From positions 3,509,501-3,573,500 of the forward strand of contig JAYKKM010000492.1 of NCBI GenBank assembly GCA_035772405.1: DNA of 64,000 nt, in the 5' to 3' direction. Shown here in pieces: positions 34,402-45,097 of the stretch. Positions within the stretch are counted from its first letter, which is position 1. Each line of letters starts with the position of its first letter. A model generated the notes under the pieces. That model was not told the origin of the DNA. It saw only the letters and a list, made by a program, of their open reading frames with translations, and did no database searches. This stretch comes from Chrysogorgia sp. JL179-B06. Taxonomy: Eukaryota > Cnidaria > Anthozoa > Scleralcyonacea > Chrysogorgiidae. The translations under genes were made by a program, and so were the position numbers.

Positions 34402-35517
34402 CCTAAACGGTACCCTCTCCATCCCGTGATCAGCAAGTCACCCGTGAAACACGGGGAAGAGAATTAAAAATAACACACAAAACAAGTAAAGGCACTTACC
34501 CACAGGTAGAAGATACCTGAAGTGCCAACGGCTGAAGTAACTGCGACCTTGATCGAGCTGAAAATAAAGACGAAAAGGCAAAGAGGGTGGGCCCAATTCA
34601 ATGGGATGGGAAGACAAACGAAAACGCATAATATCTCGAAGCAAACCGGGCTGTTATATATATACAAGGTGGGTACTGATCCCCGAGGTAATACACCCGA
34701 CCGGGTTAAACGGAAACAGCATACACCTTTTAGACGTTGACACTTAACTTCCTTTATTATTAATAATAAATACATTTAATGCCTGGGTCACACATTAAGC
34801 GTTAATTTTCATTCAAAAGCGACGGATTATGGAAACGGTTTTTGATTAATGCTGTACATATATGTTTTCCCGATTTTATTAAATACTAATTTTGTGTAGT
34901 GGAGGGTCACGTGATCAATTATCAACATAAATATGGTTGGATTAATACGATATTATAAACACGTCTTGCAGGAGAGGAAAATCGTGTTCTTATACATCGC
35001 TTTGGCGTTAATGTTTTAGCAATGACCGCCTATTACAACAATCAAACTTCGAATGTTGACATTATTTTATAAATCCCTACGAAATATTGCATGAAACTGA
35101 AATTTTGACGAATATTTTACGAATTACTTACATTAATGCTATTAAACTAATTTAAATGACACATTCGAAGTTTGATTACTATAGTTGGTAACATATTCTA
35201 CCTATACATCGTAAAATGTGCGCTATTGTGTAAAGAGAACCTCTCCTGCAAAGCCTCCAAAGTTCGAGTGTTTACCTTCGCTTGAATACGGCAAAAGTTT
35301 ATAAAAGGCGCCATATTTTTCGGCGAAACAGAAATACATTTGCCCAGCGGTTTTCCGCATAACCTGCCAAATTCGAAGTCTTCGACCCTTCGCTCGCTCT
35401 TAACGAATTGTTTACGAGAGAGTCCGAATTTTGAACTGTCCTTCCTGATTACCATTAGTTACACTCTCATGCTCTGCCAAGATAATTTTGAACTGTCTGC
35501 CTTCATTATTACCATCT
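34402..35517. other. No gene seen
   Basis: Intergenic. No exon or RNA gene that I can support. Confidence 0.35.
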
Positions 35518-35764
35518 GCTGTGCCGTCGCTAGGCCTCCCTTGATGGGGGGGGGGGGGGGGGGGTGCAAGGTGTAATTTTGCCAAGTGATTAGGAGATTC
35601 GTCAAATTGCACAATAATATTTGCAATATATTATATATATTATATATATATTATATATATTTATATATATATATAGTATAGACTCAAATTTGCCGACTCG
35701 ATGAAGAATGGGGGGTGTCACCCCCCCCCCCCCCCCCCCCCCCCCCACCCTAGCGACGGCCCTG
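35518..35764. mobile_element. MITE with CCGTCGCTAGG ends and poly-G/poly-C
   Basis: CCGTCGCTAGG (35524-35534) is mirrored by CCTAGCGACGG (35749-35759). Each end is followed inwards by a mononucleotide run (~19 G on the left, ~26 C on the right), with a TATATA tract in the middle. The ends resemble hAT MITEs beginning CAGGGCCGTCGCTAGG; the exact borders and target duplication are unclear. Confidence 0.6.
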
Positions 35765-35978
35765 ATGATTTTGGACCGATTATCCTTCCTAAGTCCAAAC
35801 TACTTCACACGAGCTAAAGAAAATCACTTCAGGCTGTTCATGCGGTCAAATTTATGCTAATAGATACTCTGTTACTGAACAATGATTTATGATTTTGCTT
35901 CCTTTCAAATTTGATGACTTCAAATGGTTGCCTTATGATTAATTAGATTTGCTGTCTTATTAATTTGTCAAGTAACTA

Positions 35979-36633
35979 CAGTCGAACCCTATTAAGCGCG
36001 GCCACCTTTTAAGCGGCCACCCCCTATTAAGCGGCCAGGTATCAAAGTCCCAAAACTATTGTCAGTATATTGTAAATGAAACCCCTATTAAGTGGCCACC
36101 TCTATCGCAAGCTACCACGGTCACTTTTTGGCCGTCCCGATGAGTTCTACTTTTGTTTTTACCCCTATTAAGCGACCACCCAAAATTTAATATATGCACT
36201 TTTAATAGTAAGAAGACCCTAATAATAGCAGTTATTTTTGTTGTAATAATAAGAAACTCTGAATATGTATTGTGTATTTGTGTGTAACAGTTGTCACAAT
36301 CCTTCAAACGTGTCCGTATTCAAATAAAGTGATGTTTCCACAATCTTTCATGCTAATTTTGACAAGTTCCTATTAAGCGGCCAACCCCTATTAAGCAGCC
36401 ACTTGCCAGTTCCCCGAGGGTGGCCGCTTAATAGGGGTTCACCTCAGGCGTGGATTTAGAAGTTAGTCGCATAAATTAGACACTTCATGAACAACCCTAT
36501 TGGTTATGCTTTTCTTAAGAATAATTCAGAACACAAACCTATCCAATAGGATTGTTATTCACAGGTATTTTGAATTGCAAATTCTAAATCTAATTTATGC
36601 GACTAACTTCTAAATCCGCGCCTGGTTCACCTG
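35979..36633. mobile_element. pogo/Tigger-like MITE (interrupted)
   Basis: It starts TA|CAGTCGAACCCTATTAAGCG and ends CGCTTAATAGGGGTTCACCTG|TA when the nested element is ignored. Repeated CCTATTAAGCGGCCACC phrases fill both ends. TA on both sides fits the Tc1/mariner/pogo group. No transposase. Interrupted at 36445-36624. Confidence 0.8.
36445..36624. mobile_element. hAT MITE nested in the pogo-like MITE
   Basis: A 180-bp hairpin-like element with ~35-bp inverted ends CAGGCGTGGATTTAGAAGTT and AACTTCTAAATCCGCGCCTG. It is flanked by an 8-bp duplication GTTCACCT (36437-36444 and 36625-36632). Removing it rejoins the terminal repeat of the surrounding element, giving a clear relative age. Confidence 0.93.
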
Positions 36634-36940
36634 TACCTTGAATAATGACATTAAATTTTGATAAATAAGTTAGAACTTGCAGGAAGCAGGTCAGTCAATC
36701 AACCCAGTTCAACAAGTAAAACATTCTTGCATTAGTCTGACAGTAAAATTCTTGAGGGCCTAGTGGGATAATTTGAAGGATGTCATTATTTAGTAGAAAC
36801 ACATGTTCTCATTACTCAAACCCATTCCATATTTTGCAATACCCAGCTGTGCACCTACAGTACATCTTGCCAGAAATGAACACTCTGTATACTGTACAAA
36901 CATTTTAATAGTAAGACATCACACAAATGTACAAATTCAC

Positions 36941-36946
36941 TTTATT
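36941..36946 (-). terminator. AATAAA polyadenylation signal (candidate)
   Basis: TTTATT on the plus strand, so AATAAA on the minus strand, about 137 bases after the stop of the candidate small gene. It supports that exon being terminal, but the hexamer is common in AT-rich DNA. Confidence 0.35.
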
Positions 36947-37082
36947 TTGTTTTGTTACCTCAACATACACTATATAATTATATACACAGTCACAGATTAG
37001 TACAGGTGTTTTCTTCAATTGCTGGGAGTCTAAACCAAATTAATATACATGTACATTGTTGTGTCCAATTAGGATTCATTCT

Positions 37083-37151
37083 TTATGTGCTACGACAATG
37101 TCTGGAGATGCACTGGATCATCTTTGTCAATTTAAAGGAATATAATTGTAC
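37083..37151 (-). CDS. Candidate small gene, exon 3 (last)
   Basis: The minus-strand acceptor is GGTTTTCAG (plus 37152-37160). The frame continues for 22 codons from exon 2 in phase 0 (VQLYSFKLTKMIQC...) to TAA. Another exon could lie between, and the coding content of this one is the weakest part of the model. Confidence 0.3.
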   Translation of the reverse strand, partial: VQLYSFKLTKMIQCISRHCRST

Positions 37152-37194
37152 CTGAAAACCAAAAAATAAGGTTGAAAAAACCAAAAAGTCAATA

Positions 37195-37905
37195 GTTTAT
37201 TCAAGGCAGCTACAATGGGCTGTCAAGATTTACAAGTATTTGATGTTCAAGCTTTACTGTGTAATTAAGCTGTGGTTATAGTGATTATAATGGTAAAACC
37301 ATATTTCAAGTAAATATAAAACCCATAAATGCATATCAATAACAAGAACATCAAAGTAAAAGTGTTCAAATATTAAATGCCTTTAGCTAGCTTATAAAAG
37401 ACAAACTGTGTAAATGGCGTACAAGCTAGACTGAGCTTTACTGTGTAATTAGGCCATAATTATAATGATAAAACCACATTTCAAGTAAAATAATGCACAG
37501 CAATAGCAGGAACTTCAAAGTTGTCAAGATGTTTTGTCTTTGGGCAACAGGCTGTCAAGATTTCTAAGTTTTTTGGCAGCTACAGTAGTTTGAGCTTCAC
37601 TGTGTGTTAAAGCCATAATTATAATAATTATAATGATAAAACCACATTTAAAGTAGAAATAAAAGCATAAATGCACAGCAATAGCAACATGCAGCTTCAA
37701 AATTGTAAAGATGTTTTGTCTTTGGGCAATTGTGTTCAAGTCTTACTGTGTAAGCCATAGTTATAATATATAATGATAAAACTACATGTACACTTCAAGT
37801 AAAATATAGAGCAATAACAAGAATGTCAAAGTAAAAGTGGTCAAATATTAAATGCCTTTGGGTAGCTTATAAAAGACAAACTGTGTAAATGGTGTACACA
37901 GTATT
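37195..37905. repeat. Degenerate ~140-185-bp tandem repeat
   Basis: Four units start near 37249, 37431, 37600 and 37735 (each around GCTTTACTGTGTAA, followed by CCATAATTATAATGATAAAA and AAAGACAAACTGTGTAAATG). Unit lengths shrink through deletions. It would lie in the last intron of the candidate small gene. Confidence 0.8.
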
Positions 37906-38090
37906 TAACTGTCCTGTATAAATCAGATTTGATTATGCACTGTACATGTACATACATATAAAGCTATACAATTTAGATGCAGTTTTATGAATAAACGTTT
38001 GAAATGGTGCGTGGGGACAGACGGTACAAGCCGTTTGTCTTCACTGGTGTGGTTATTATATTTATATACAGCAACCAGAGAATTGCTTAC

Positions 38091-38141
38091 CTTAAAGAAT
38101 TGACGACTTCCTTCAAATAATTCGCCGTGATCAACTTTACT
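38091..38141 (-). CDS. Candidate small gene, exon 2
   Basis: 51 bases bounded on the minus strand by TTCTAG and AAG|GTAAGC, a near-consensus donor. In phase 0 it codes SKVDHGELFEGSRQFFK. No family recognised. Confidence 0.4.
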
Positions 38142-38179
38142 CTAGAATAAGCACGAAGTCAACAAACCATATAAATAAC

Positions 38180-38224
38180 CTCTGAGTAATTATATAAAAC
38201 ATCTTCGTTCTTCCTCGACTCCAT
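38180..38224 (-). CDS. Candidate small gene of unknown function, exon 1
   Basis: On the minus strand ATG at 38224 opens MESRKNEDVLYNYSE, ended by donor GAG|GTTATT, in phase 0 with 38091-38141 and 37083-37151. The full model is about 54 residues: hydrophilic, highly charged first half, no signal peptide or membrane segment. Two short introns with proper GT/AG ends, one frame and a downstream AATAAA support a real gene. Its size and lack of a recognisable family argue for caution. It lies between a tandem repeat and a LINE tail. Confidence 0.4.
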
Positions 38225-38283
38225 TTTGTAATCGAAAAATATGTCGGTAAAACGACGACGCATGCAGCCGCGCTACCACTAAC

Positions 38284-38415
38284 AGGTGTATAGTATTACC
38301 ACAAGAAATATATTTGTTGCACCAGTCCACCAATTCATGTGCAAAGTAATAATTTTCCTACAATTCCCAACACCCAAACGTAGACGCATGTACGCATTGC
38401 GTACCTATTTTTTAG
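38284..38415 (-). pseudogene. LINE 3' tail fragment
   Basis: Matches 5330-5590 with internal gaps (GGTGTATAGT, CCACAAGAAATAT, CGCATGTACGCATTGCGTACC). It is the same CR1/L2-like family, even shorter here. Confidence 0.65.
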
Positions 38416-38496
38416 TTTATTTGTCGGCAAATACAAAATTTGAAAGAACATCCTAATTTTAGGAGTGCTTTTATTCTAAACCAAAACGTATAAAAC

Positions 38497-38815
38497 GCTT
38501 ACGTATAAAATTATAAAAACCACTAACGAGAGACAAGCTTTAAATATATAAAACTTGAATCGTGTTTATCCAACTATAAACCAATCCAGCGAGCGGTTCT
38601 AAGGAAAAGTAAATACACATATTACAAACCAACTAGTCCAACGAACAAGATACAATCAAATACCTCGTATAGTAGGCCATAAAACTTCGATAAACCAGTT
38701 TAAACACTGTGGGGAAAACTCTGCTTACTGATACATGGAAATTTAGTCAAACAACTCGTCCCAGACTACCCACCCACTACATAAATTAACATAAATTACT
38801 GATCTCGATCCTACA
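38497..38815 (-). repeat. LTR-like ~310-bp repeat, copy 1
   Basis: Aligned in the same orientation with 50998-51312 over most of its length (shared ACCACTAACGAGAGACA, AACTTGAATCGTGTTTATCC, AACACTGTGGGGAAAACTCTG), with some indels. Read on the minus strand copy 1 begins TGTAGGATCGAG. This copy lies just downstream of the DIRS recombinase stop. It may be the 3' LTR of the BEL/Pao element or a DIRS terminal repeat. Confidence 0.65.
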
Positions 38816-38850
38816 CCAGCCCCGAACGACCAGCTAGATTAGCTTTATAA

Positions 38851-39664
38851 CTACTCACTATTCCTCGAGATAATAATTCGGTTTACTGTCAGGTATACAA
38901 TGTACTGTCTAGATTTGGAGTATTGCAGGCTGAAGGGGATGGAATCTGCTATCGCCGGCCCGATACGAAAACTGTGGCTAGAATAATTACCGCGAATTCC
39001 TGCGCGCACGAGGATCGATCGAAAGCGAGTATTTATGTAATCCCGTGGACTATTTGAAGAGGGGACGAGGTGCAGACGTACGCAGATGGAGATAGGGCAA
39101 CAGGGCGGAAACCGCGCAGATAGGCTGGTGAGCCCGACCAATGTATACAATAAAGCCAACGCGAAACTGGTCACACTTCGACGATTTTACGTTCAAACTA
39201 ATCTTGGATGGGTTCACTATAGTGTCCACAGCAATATCTCCGATACCCACATGCTTTGAGGTGTCAAAGGAACCGTCAGCGGTGAACTCACTCACACGAA
39301 GAAAACCGAACACGCAAGGCAACACAACCCGCGGCCCAAAACATGACGTGGTCGATGCTCAGCATGTCGACAGACGAGTAGATTACTTCTAGCAGGGCTT
39401 TTGTGATAGGAAGTCGAGGAGACCGGCGGCCTGCCATGGTACGCTTAATACCCCGAACTACAAGGGTCAGACAAAGGCAGTTGGCCATGGTATCGGGAAC
39501 ACCCAATTCGATGTGAGAGGAGCGGATAGGTAAACTGAAATTGATGCCGGTGACAGGTGTTCAGTTTGCGCGAGCCACGAAGCGAACAACATCAACGTCC
39601 ATTCGGATACTGGATATAGCGCTGCAGGCAGGGACGTCAGACCAATATATTGACAGAACTGCAT
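38851..39664 (-). pseudogene. DIRS-type tyrosine recombinase, broken
   Basis: Minus-strand frames contain LPLSIRSSHIELG-like text (39506-39664), PCVFGFLRVSEFTADGSFD (39325 down), KCDQFRVGFIVYIGR, and the C-terminal SSHSFRIGPA with the His-x-x-Arg of tyrosine recombinases near 38955. Several frames are needed, and the end lacks the usual Gly-Arg-Trp context before the catalytic Tyr. DIRS elements insert through this enzyme rather than a DDE integrase. Confidence 0.78.
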
Positions 39665-39755
39665 AAATTTACGTTGGCCTGTTGCCTATGTTCGGCGTGT
39701 TGACGGAGCCAGGGCAGCGGTGAGGAATGTTAAGCAATGCGATGTCAGCGTGGAA

Positions 39756-40338
39756 CTAGTGCAAGATTGAGAAATACATGGTGCGGGATGATGGTTGGTA
39801 GCCTGTTTGCGTGTGGAGCCAGTTGACGAAACTTCTGCAATTGAAAGCGAGACAGCGCATACATTCCGCGACCCTGGAATGCGGGAAGCACAAAACGAGA
39901 AATGATATATATTTGCAAGTTAACCACGCGAGGCAGCGAACGAGATGCATCACGCGCGTGTCGCGAGACGTTCCGGGATTTAATACGGCCACGACGCTGG
40001 TGTTATCGCAGACGAATTCGACCCGCAAACGGAACCACTGCTTGCCCCACAGATGAGCAGCGACCGCGATTGGGAACAACTCCTTGAACGTGATCGAGTC
40101 GTGTTGAAAGGCTGGGGGGCAGGAACCGTAGAACCATGTGGACCGAAATATTGCCCCATAGCCGAATGCCCCAGCCACGCCGGACGTTACGTGGAAATCC
40201 GGTAAGTAAGCGAAGGATGGCGTTAAGAAAAAACTCGTGCCATTCCATTCGCGGAAAAAAAATTGCAGCCACCGCGCTAAGTCCCTTTAGGCGGATAGGG
40301 TGGTCTGGTTTGCGGATACCACAAAGGAGATTGGTCAT
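39756..40338 (-). pseudogene. DIRS RNase H and adjoining region
   Basis: The frame 40178-39756 (about 140 residues) has ITFKELFPIAVAAHLWGKQW and VEFVCDNTSVVAVLN, the RNase H block with Glu and Asp typical of DIRS polyproteins. The frame 40338-40003 supplies the preceding part (LLCGIRKPDHPIRLKG, the end of the reverse transcriptase connection). Frames overlap but are shifted. Confidence 0.78.
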
Positions 40339-40366
40339 TCGGCGTAAAAAGGAGCGACCTGGTTGG

Positions 40367-41035
40367 CATACCTAATTTTAGTGTGCAGTGATAACCAATT
40401 TGTGCAGTGTGCAGTGATAAAATGTGCAGTGATAAAATTTGTTTTGATAAATTGTTAATTAACAAAAAAATGAGGCAATGAGCAGAAAAACTAAACGATA
40501 TACACACACAAGCAGTGAAACAAATTTTCAATGATAATCACAGTACTTCATGTAAACAAAGTAAAAAGCAGTATTTACACTATCAAGGAAGTTTACTAAT
40601 ATGAAAACTGCCAAATTATCGAGTATCTGCACTAATATTATACTTAAGGTTTGTCACATGAGCAAAGTCTCTCACCAAAGATCTCTTTATGAACTTGGAA
40701 GATGGAGTGAATAATACTTAACTTTTGTGTGTAAATCGTGTATAATCTTCAGAATTCTATAGAATGTTCCCCCAAATTGCAGGAAATGCAATTTTAGAGA
40801 CTCTAGATTACAAAATTTTCTGTGGGTGCATGCCCCCGGAATTGTAGAATGTAGTAACAGTAGGTGCTGTATGTTTGTTTTGGCATTTTTGAATATCAAG
40901 TGTAGTCTATTTTAAATTCAGTGGTTACACCTATTATTATAAGGGTGTGGTCAGAAATTTTCAAGGGCGTTCTTCTGCCCGGCTAAACTTTGCAGGAAAA
41001 TGTGCAGTGATAAAAAATTCTTAAAATTAGGTATG
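40367..41035. mobile_element. hAT-like element inserted in the DIRS reverse transcriptase
   Basis: A 669-bp insert with 14-bp perfect inverted ends CATACCTAATTTTA and TAAAATTAGGTATG. It is flanked by CTGGTTGG on both sides (40359-40366 and 41036-41043), an 8-bp duplication. TGTGCAGTGATAA repeats lie inside both ends. Its interior (40777-40850) resembles the hAT MITE at 16857-17603. No transposase. Removing it rejoins the DIRS reading region. Confidence 0.92.
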
Positions 41036-41043
41036 CTGGTTGG

Positions 41044-41470
41044 ACGACCTTGCATGCGTGGTGAAGACAGCCACGGCCGATCGAGAGACTCGAGTTCTCG
41101 GCGAGTGCATTTCCGCTTGTTTGCCCACTGTTGAAGCATGGTGAACGTGGTCTCGAATTTACCCTTGGGAAGGGTAAGGTCGACATAGTATTAGTTTCGC
41201 CAACGCATGCCAAGCAAACATCTGTCATCGGGTTTATGGGGACGTTACGGTACGTGCTTTCAACGTTTAATTTGGCCATGAGGGCTCCAGGACCCAATTG
41301 GAGTAGGATGCGAATGGCATCGTCTACGGACGCATAATGCAGTGAGTAGGGTTCCTTTGGTATACCAGCGTTGACGCTATGATCCTGTGGCGAGGATAGA
41401 TCTAATATTAACCGTCATTGGCCTGGTTGGCTTCGTTTTGGGATAACACCAAAGGACCGGGCTGATGTGC
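41044..41470 (-). pseudogene. DIRS reverse transcriptase fragment
   Basis: Minus-strand frames around 41297-41150 contain GPGALMAKLNVESTYRNVPI, the conserved start of the DIRS reverse-transcriptase palm with Asp replaced by Asn in the first catalytic position as read. Upstream phrases (near 41450-41300) fit the same domain in another frame. Cut on one side by the hAT-like insert. Confidence 0.75.
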
Positions 41471-42284
41471 ATCGGGTGGGGCAGGACTAAAAGTGGTCAG
41501 CCGGTTTAGAACAACCTCATTGGCAAAGTATTTATCGATAACCTCCGGATGAAGGAGAGGATTTCAAGTTGCGGGTAGAGGACCGTAATGATTTCTTCGC
41601 GGCGGAGAACCCAACGCGAAAACCGTTGGAGATGCCAATCGGTATAATTTACCATTTCCTGTTCAAAGGTTTCTATGATCAGCGGTGAGACTTGGCATAC
41701 GGGTAGGTACTTCATGTATGGCTAAAGCTGGTTACTTCATGTAAGCCTGTCCCCATATAATAATGGTAACATATAATAATACATACACAATATAATAATC
41801 CTAACCAAAATTTTTTTGCAAAACCATTTTGTGATCCTAACATGAAGTAGTAACCGGCATACGGGCGGAAGTGAACGAGCTTACAAGGAGGAAAATTTAA
41901 GGTAAGACTAAACCGCCTTAAAAAACTTCTAAAAGACTCATCTAATGGTAATGGGCGCTTATTTGAGTTAGAGCGCTTGCTCAATACTTCTTATGCGAAT
42001 TATTTAAATTGAAAATGTTCGAAAGGTAATTATTCTCCAGACAAATAAGGCGTACGATATCGAACGCTGACCAATGTGTGAGCCGGTTTCGTCTATAAAT
42101 CTTAACATAGGAATTTCCCGTTCGCATGTAGACAGGAGTCTGAGGAGATAATCGCTCTCCGCCCGAAAGAGATTTTTTACTTGCGATCCGGATAGCAAAA
42201 CACTTACCATGCAAACGTGGCCCTGCAGCTGCAGTTGTTTCGTTTACCAATCTAAGTGAGGATTTTTTGGCACACGATGTGGAA
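41471..42284 (-). pseudogene. DIRS upstream (gag-like) region, degraded
   Basis: Minus-strand frames 41715-41506 (WHLQRFSRWVLRREEI) and 42250-41981 (LTHWSAFDIVRLICLENNYL) suggest the part before the reverse transcriptase in DIRS elements, but there is no motif I can name. A small MITE interrupts it at 41704-41855. Confidence 0.45.
41704..41855. mobile_element. Small insert with 10-bp duplication
   Basis: 152 bp between two copies of GGCATACGGG (41694-41703 and 41856-41865). GGTTACTTCATGT near the left end is mirrored by CATGAAGTAGTAACC at the right. The duplication length fits a Mutator-like MITE. It lies within the DIRS element. Confidence 0.75.
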
Positions 42285-43035
42285 CAATTTCGCTTTCCAA
42301 CCGAGCGTGTTTTACACGGGACATAGTAAGGATAGTCAACATGATTGGCCGTGTCAGGTGGCCTTTATTTCGTGTACAAATGTCGGTTAGGATAGTTCCT
42401 CGTTTGAACTATAGACGTCTGGAGATTTTCGCTCTCCCGACCCGAAAGTGTTTTACACTTATAGGATAGCAAACATTGGCCATGTGTAGCCTGTTGTTTC
42501 GTGTACAAACGTCGGTTATAGTTCCTGGTTTGAACTATAGATGCCTGAAGACTTTCCGGCTCTCCATCCGAAAGTGTTTAACACTTTGGATAGCAAACAT
42601 TGCATGCCATGACGTGTAGCCTGTTTTTTCGTGTACAAATTCGAACTATATAGACGCCTGAAGACTTTCGCTCTCGACCCGAAAGTGTTTTACACTTTGG
42701 ATAGCAAACATTGGCCATGTGTAGCCTGTTTTTGCGTGTACAAATGCATAGTTCCTCGTTCGAACTCTATAGATGCCTGAAGACTTTCGCTCTTGACCCG
42801 AAAGTGTTTTACACTTAGGATAGCAAACATTGCCCATGTGTAGCCTGTTTTTTTGTGTACAAATGCATAGTTCGCATTCCACCCGAAAGTGTTTAATATA
42901 TAATACTATTGTTTAATATATAATACTATTGTCTATGTGTAGCCTGTTGTTTAGTGTACAAATGTCGTTTAGCTGAGGTCTGGAGAATTTGTTCTCCTCT
43001 CCTATACCGAAAGTGGTTTTATTTATTTATTTTTT
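42285..43035. repeat. ~110-140-bp satellite array
   Basis: Seven anchors of the type CGAAAGTGTTTTACACT at about 42307, 42448, 42574, 42685, 42804, 42889 and 43013. Each unit continues GGATAGCAAACATTGGCCAT, GTGTAGCCTGTT, CGTGTACAAATG. One unit is shortened to ~85 bp. It begins where the DIRS sequence ends, and 42150-42240 looks like a very diverged unit. Confidence 0.88.
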
Positions 43036-44069
43036 CCATGCGAAGCCGGATAAGTCGTATATATAAATCGGAGGTATAGAAATCCGTGTTGGCACTATAC
43101 AGGCAGAGATATTCGCTTTCTACCCAGATTTTATGTATAGCCTCGAACGAGGCCTCGAAGGTAATTGTTCGTCTAAAAAACGCATTTAGAATCCTTCGAT
43201 CGCGAGAGACCCTTGGCTTGAATAGTAAAATCGGCCTAGGGACCAGGGGTCGTCGTTGTTTCATCCGAAAGATGCCGTTAGTATTGTCAGGCGATGCACT
43301 CGACTATAGCATTAGCTAGATCATAGTTAATATGGCTATAGGTACGTACGTCAAGTCAGTAACTGACCCAGACGCGTGGCGCCAAAGAAATGCATCTCTT
43401 GGTTCTCATTGGCTAACAAAGGAACAAGACCAACTTGTTTGTTCTGTATCAGTGTATGTTATATTTAATTTATTTATTATTTTTCTTTCTACATGCTAGT
43501 TGATTTTAAGTTGTAAACGTTCAAGACGAACTACCAGTACCGGGCCATAAAATACATAATATATGGAATATAATATTTTATCAGTAGGTGACGATATATA
43601 TTACGATATCCAACGAAATATATTTGCTGTGGATTATGAAACGGAAGGTGGAGAATTAACTCCGACTCGTGAGTTTACGCGGGATAATTTAAAATAATCA
43701 TGAATTTACAGACATACAATCAGTTGTATAGCGCGAGGTTCGGCTGGGACCAGAGGTGAACGATGAGGCAGCAACACAAAAGCATGATTGCATAAACGCC
43801 CAGGGCCCCAGAGCCAACAGTGTAAACTTTAACAACAAAATTCGATGCGTTTCGCACAAATCTTTCGAATAAATAAATATTCCTACAGCGCGAGCACATG
43901 AGATTATAATATAGTCAAGTCAGAGTATATTATAAAGTTATCCAAGACAAGAAACTTGATTGGAGCTGTCAATGGCGAAGCTGGCCATAGCAACTGGTCA
44001 TGCTATGCTAATTTATAAACATCTGCATATTTTGAAAACAATACATTTCTAAATTAAAGTATGTAAATT
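43036..44069. other. No gene seen
   Basis: I looked here for the missing integrase core of the BEL/Pao element and did not find it. Confidence 0.35.
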
Positions 44070-44412
44070 ATTATTATTATTAACAATATTTTAACAGGTA
44101 TACTTTCCTTCAGTATATATACATACTGTTATCAATGGAGGACCTGTGTCAAATATTAAATAACAAAAAACAATATAAAAAACCTTATATAAACGGTACA
44201 TTAAAAACACTACACTAAAAAGTCACTACATTAAAAAGTTTAAAAGTCTATTGAGAAAGTCTTTAAGAATTATAGGTAAAATCGACAGTCAAGAGTCGAA
44301 AATATCCTGTATTTTAAATCTAAACTTTGTAATAGATACTTCTTCTTTTAGATCAGTTGGTAACAAGTTAAAAAGTTTTGCTCCTTGAAACATAAATGAT
44401 TTTCTGCCGCAC
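44070..44412 (-). pseudogene. LINE C-terminus and tail
   Basis: The minus strand from 44410 down encodes ECGRKSFMFQGAKLFNLLPT, the conserved end block of CR1/L2-like LINEs. A TTATTATTA repeat near 44073 marks the tail. Confidence 0.7.
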
Positions 44413-44665
44413 TCAGTTTTCACCTTTGGTACTGGGCTCTGATACGATGATAAACAGATTCCAGAAAATACAAGATCGATCTTTTAAAATTGTCTTCGGG
44501 GAAAAATCAACCAACACTTGGATCTCAATTAAATCAGCATGTAATAGATTATCCATTCTGGATGTTTGGAAATGCTTGAAACATACAAAAATTACTTTAA
44601 ACGGATTGCGCACAATATTAACACTCGAAATAACATGAAAAACGTCATGCTAGCAAGGGATGGCA
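44413..44665 (+). pseudogene. Inverted LINE thumb segment
   Basis: The plus strand encodes DTMINRFQKIQDRSFKIVFG and, after a frame change, FKRIAHNINTRNNMKNVML. This is the stretch that normally lies between the palm and the block at 44070-44412 but here reads on the opposite strand. Together the three pieces look like one LINE with an internal inversion. Confidence 0.65.
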
Positions 44666-44757
44666 ATAAAGGACAATTGGTTTTATCATTATTTTAAAGA
44701 TCGATTCCGCCACATGAGTTGTAACCGTTGATCTGATTAGTGCTAAATACTAATAGC

Positions 44758-45097
44758 CTAACCCTTGACATTGCCTTCTTGAACAACTTGTCTGATTGTT
44801 GTTTGAACGTTAACGAATTGTCCCATTAAAACTCCCAAATATTCGTAGACTGTTGCATTTTTTACTTTGGTTGTTCCAGCCATTATACTTATCTCAGATG
44901 CATTGGATAGTTTCTTCTTAGTTCCATAATATAGAACAGGCTCGGTTTTTCCTTTCTTCAGATTTATACTTAAGTTATTGTGTTCAAGCCATTTTATTAC
45001 ATAGTTGAATTCTTCATTTATAATTTCTTCTATCTTGTTGGGATCTTTATCTGAGTAAAATATTACCATGTCATCTGCATATAATAGCATTGGATAT
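44758..45097 (-). pseudogene. LINE reverse transcriptase palm (YADD)
   Basis: The minus-strand frame reads PMLLYADDMVIFYSDKD, the catalytic Tyr-Ala-Asp-Asp of non-LTR reverse transcriptases, then NLSINLKKGKTEPVLYYGTK and VYEYLGVLM. The open frame begins in BEL/Pao sequence, so the junction near 45097 marks the LINE insertion point in that element. Confidence 0.82.

Noticed and set aside
43036..44069. The missing BEL/Pao integrase core
   Set aside because: I read the minus strand here for integrase motifs and found none, so no feature was called.
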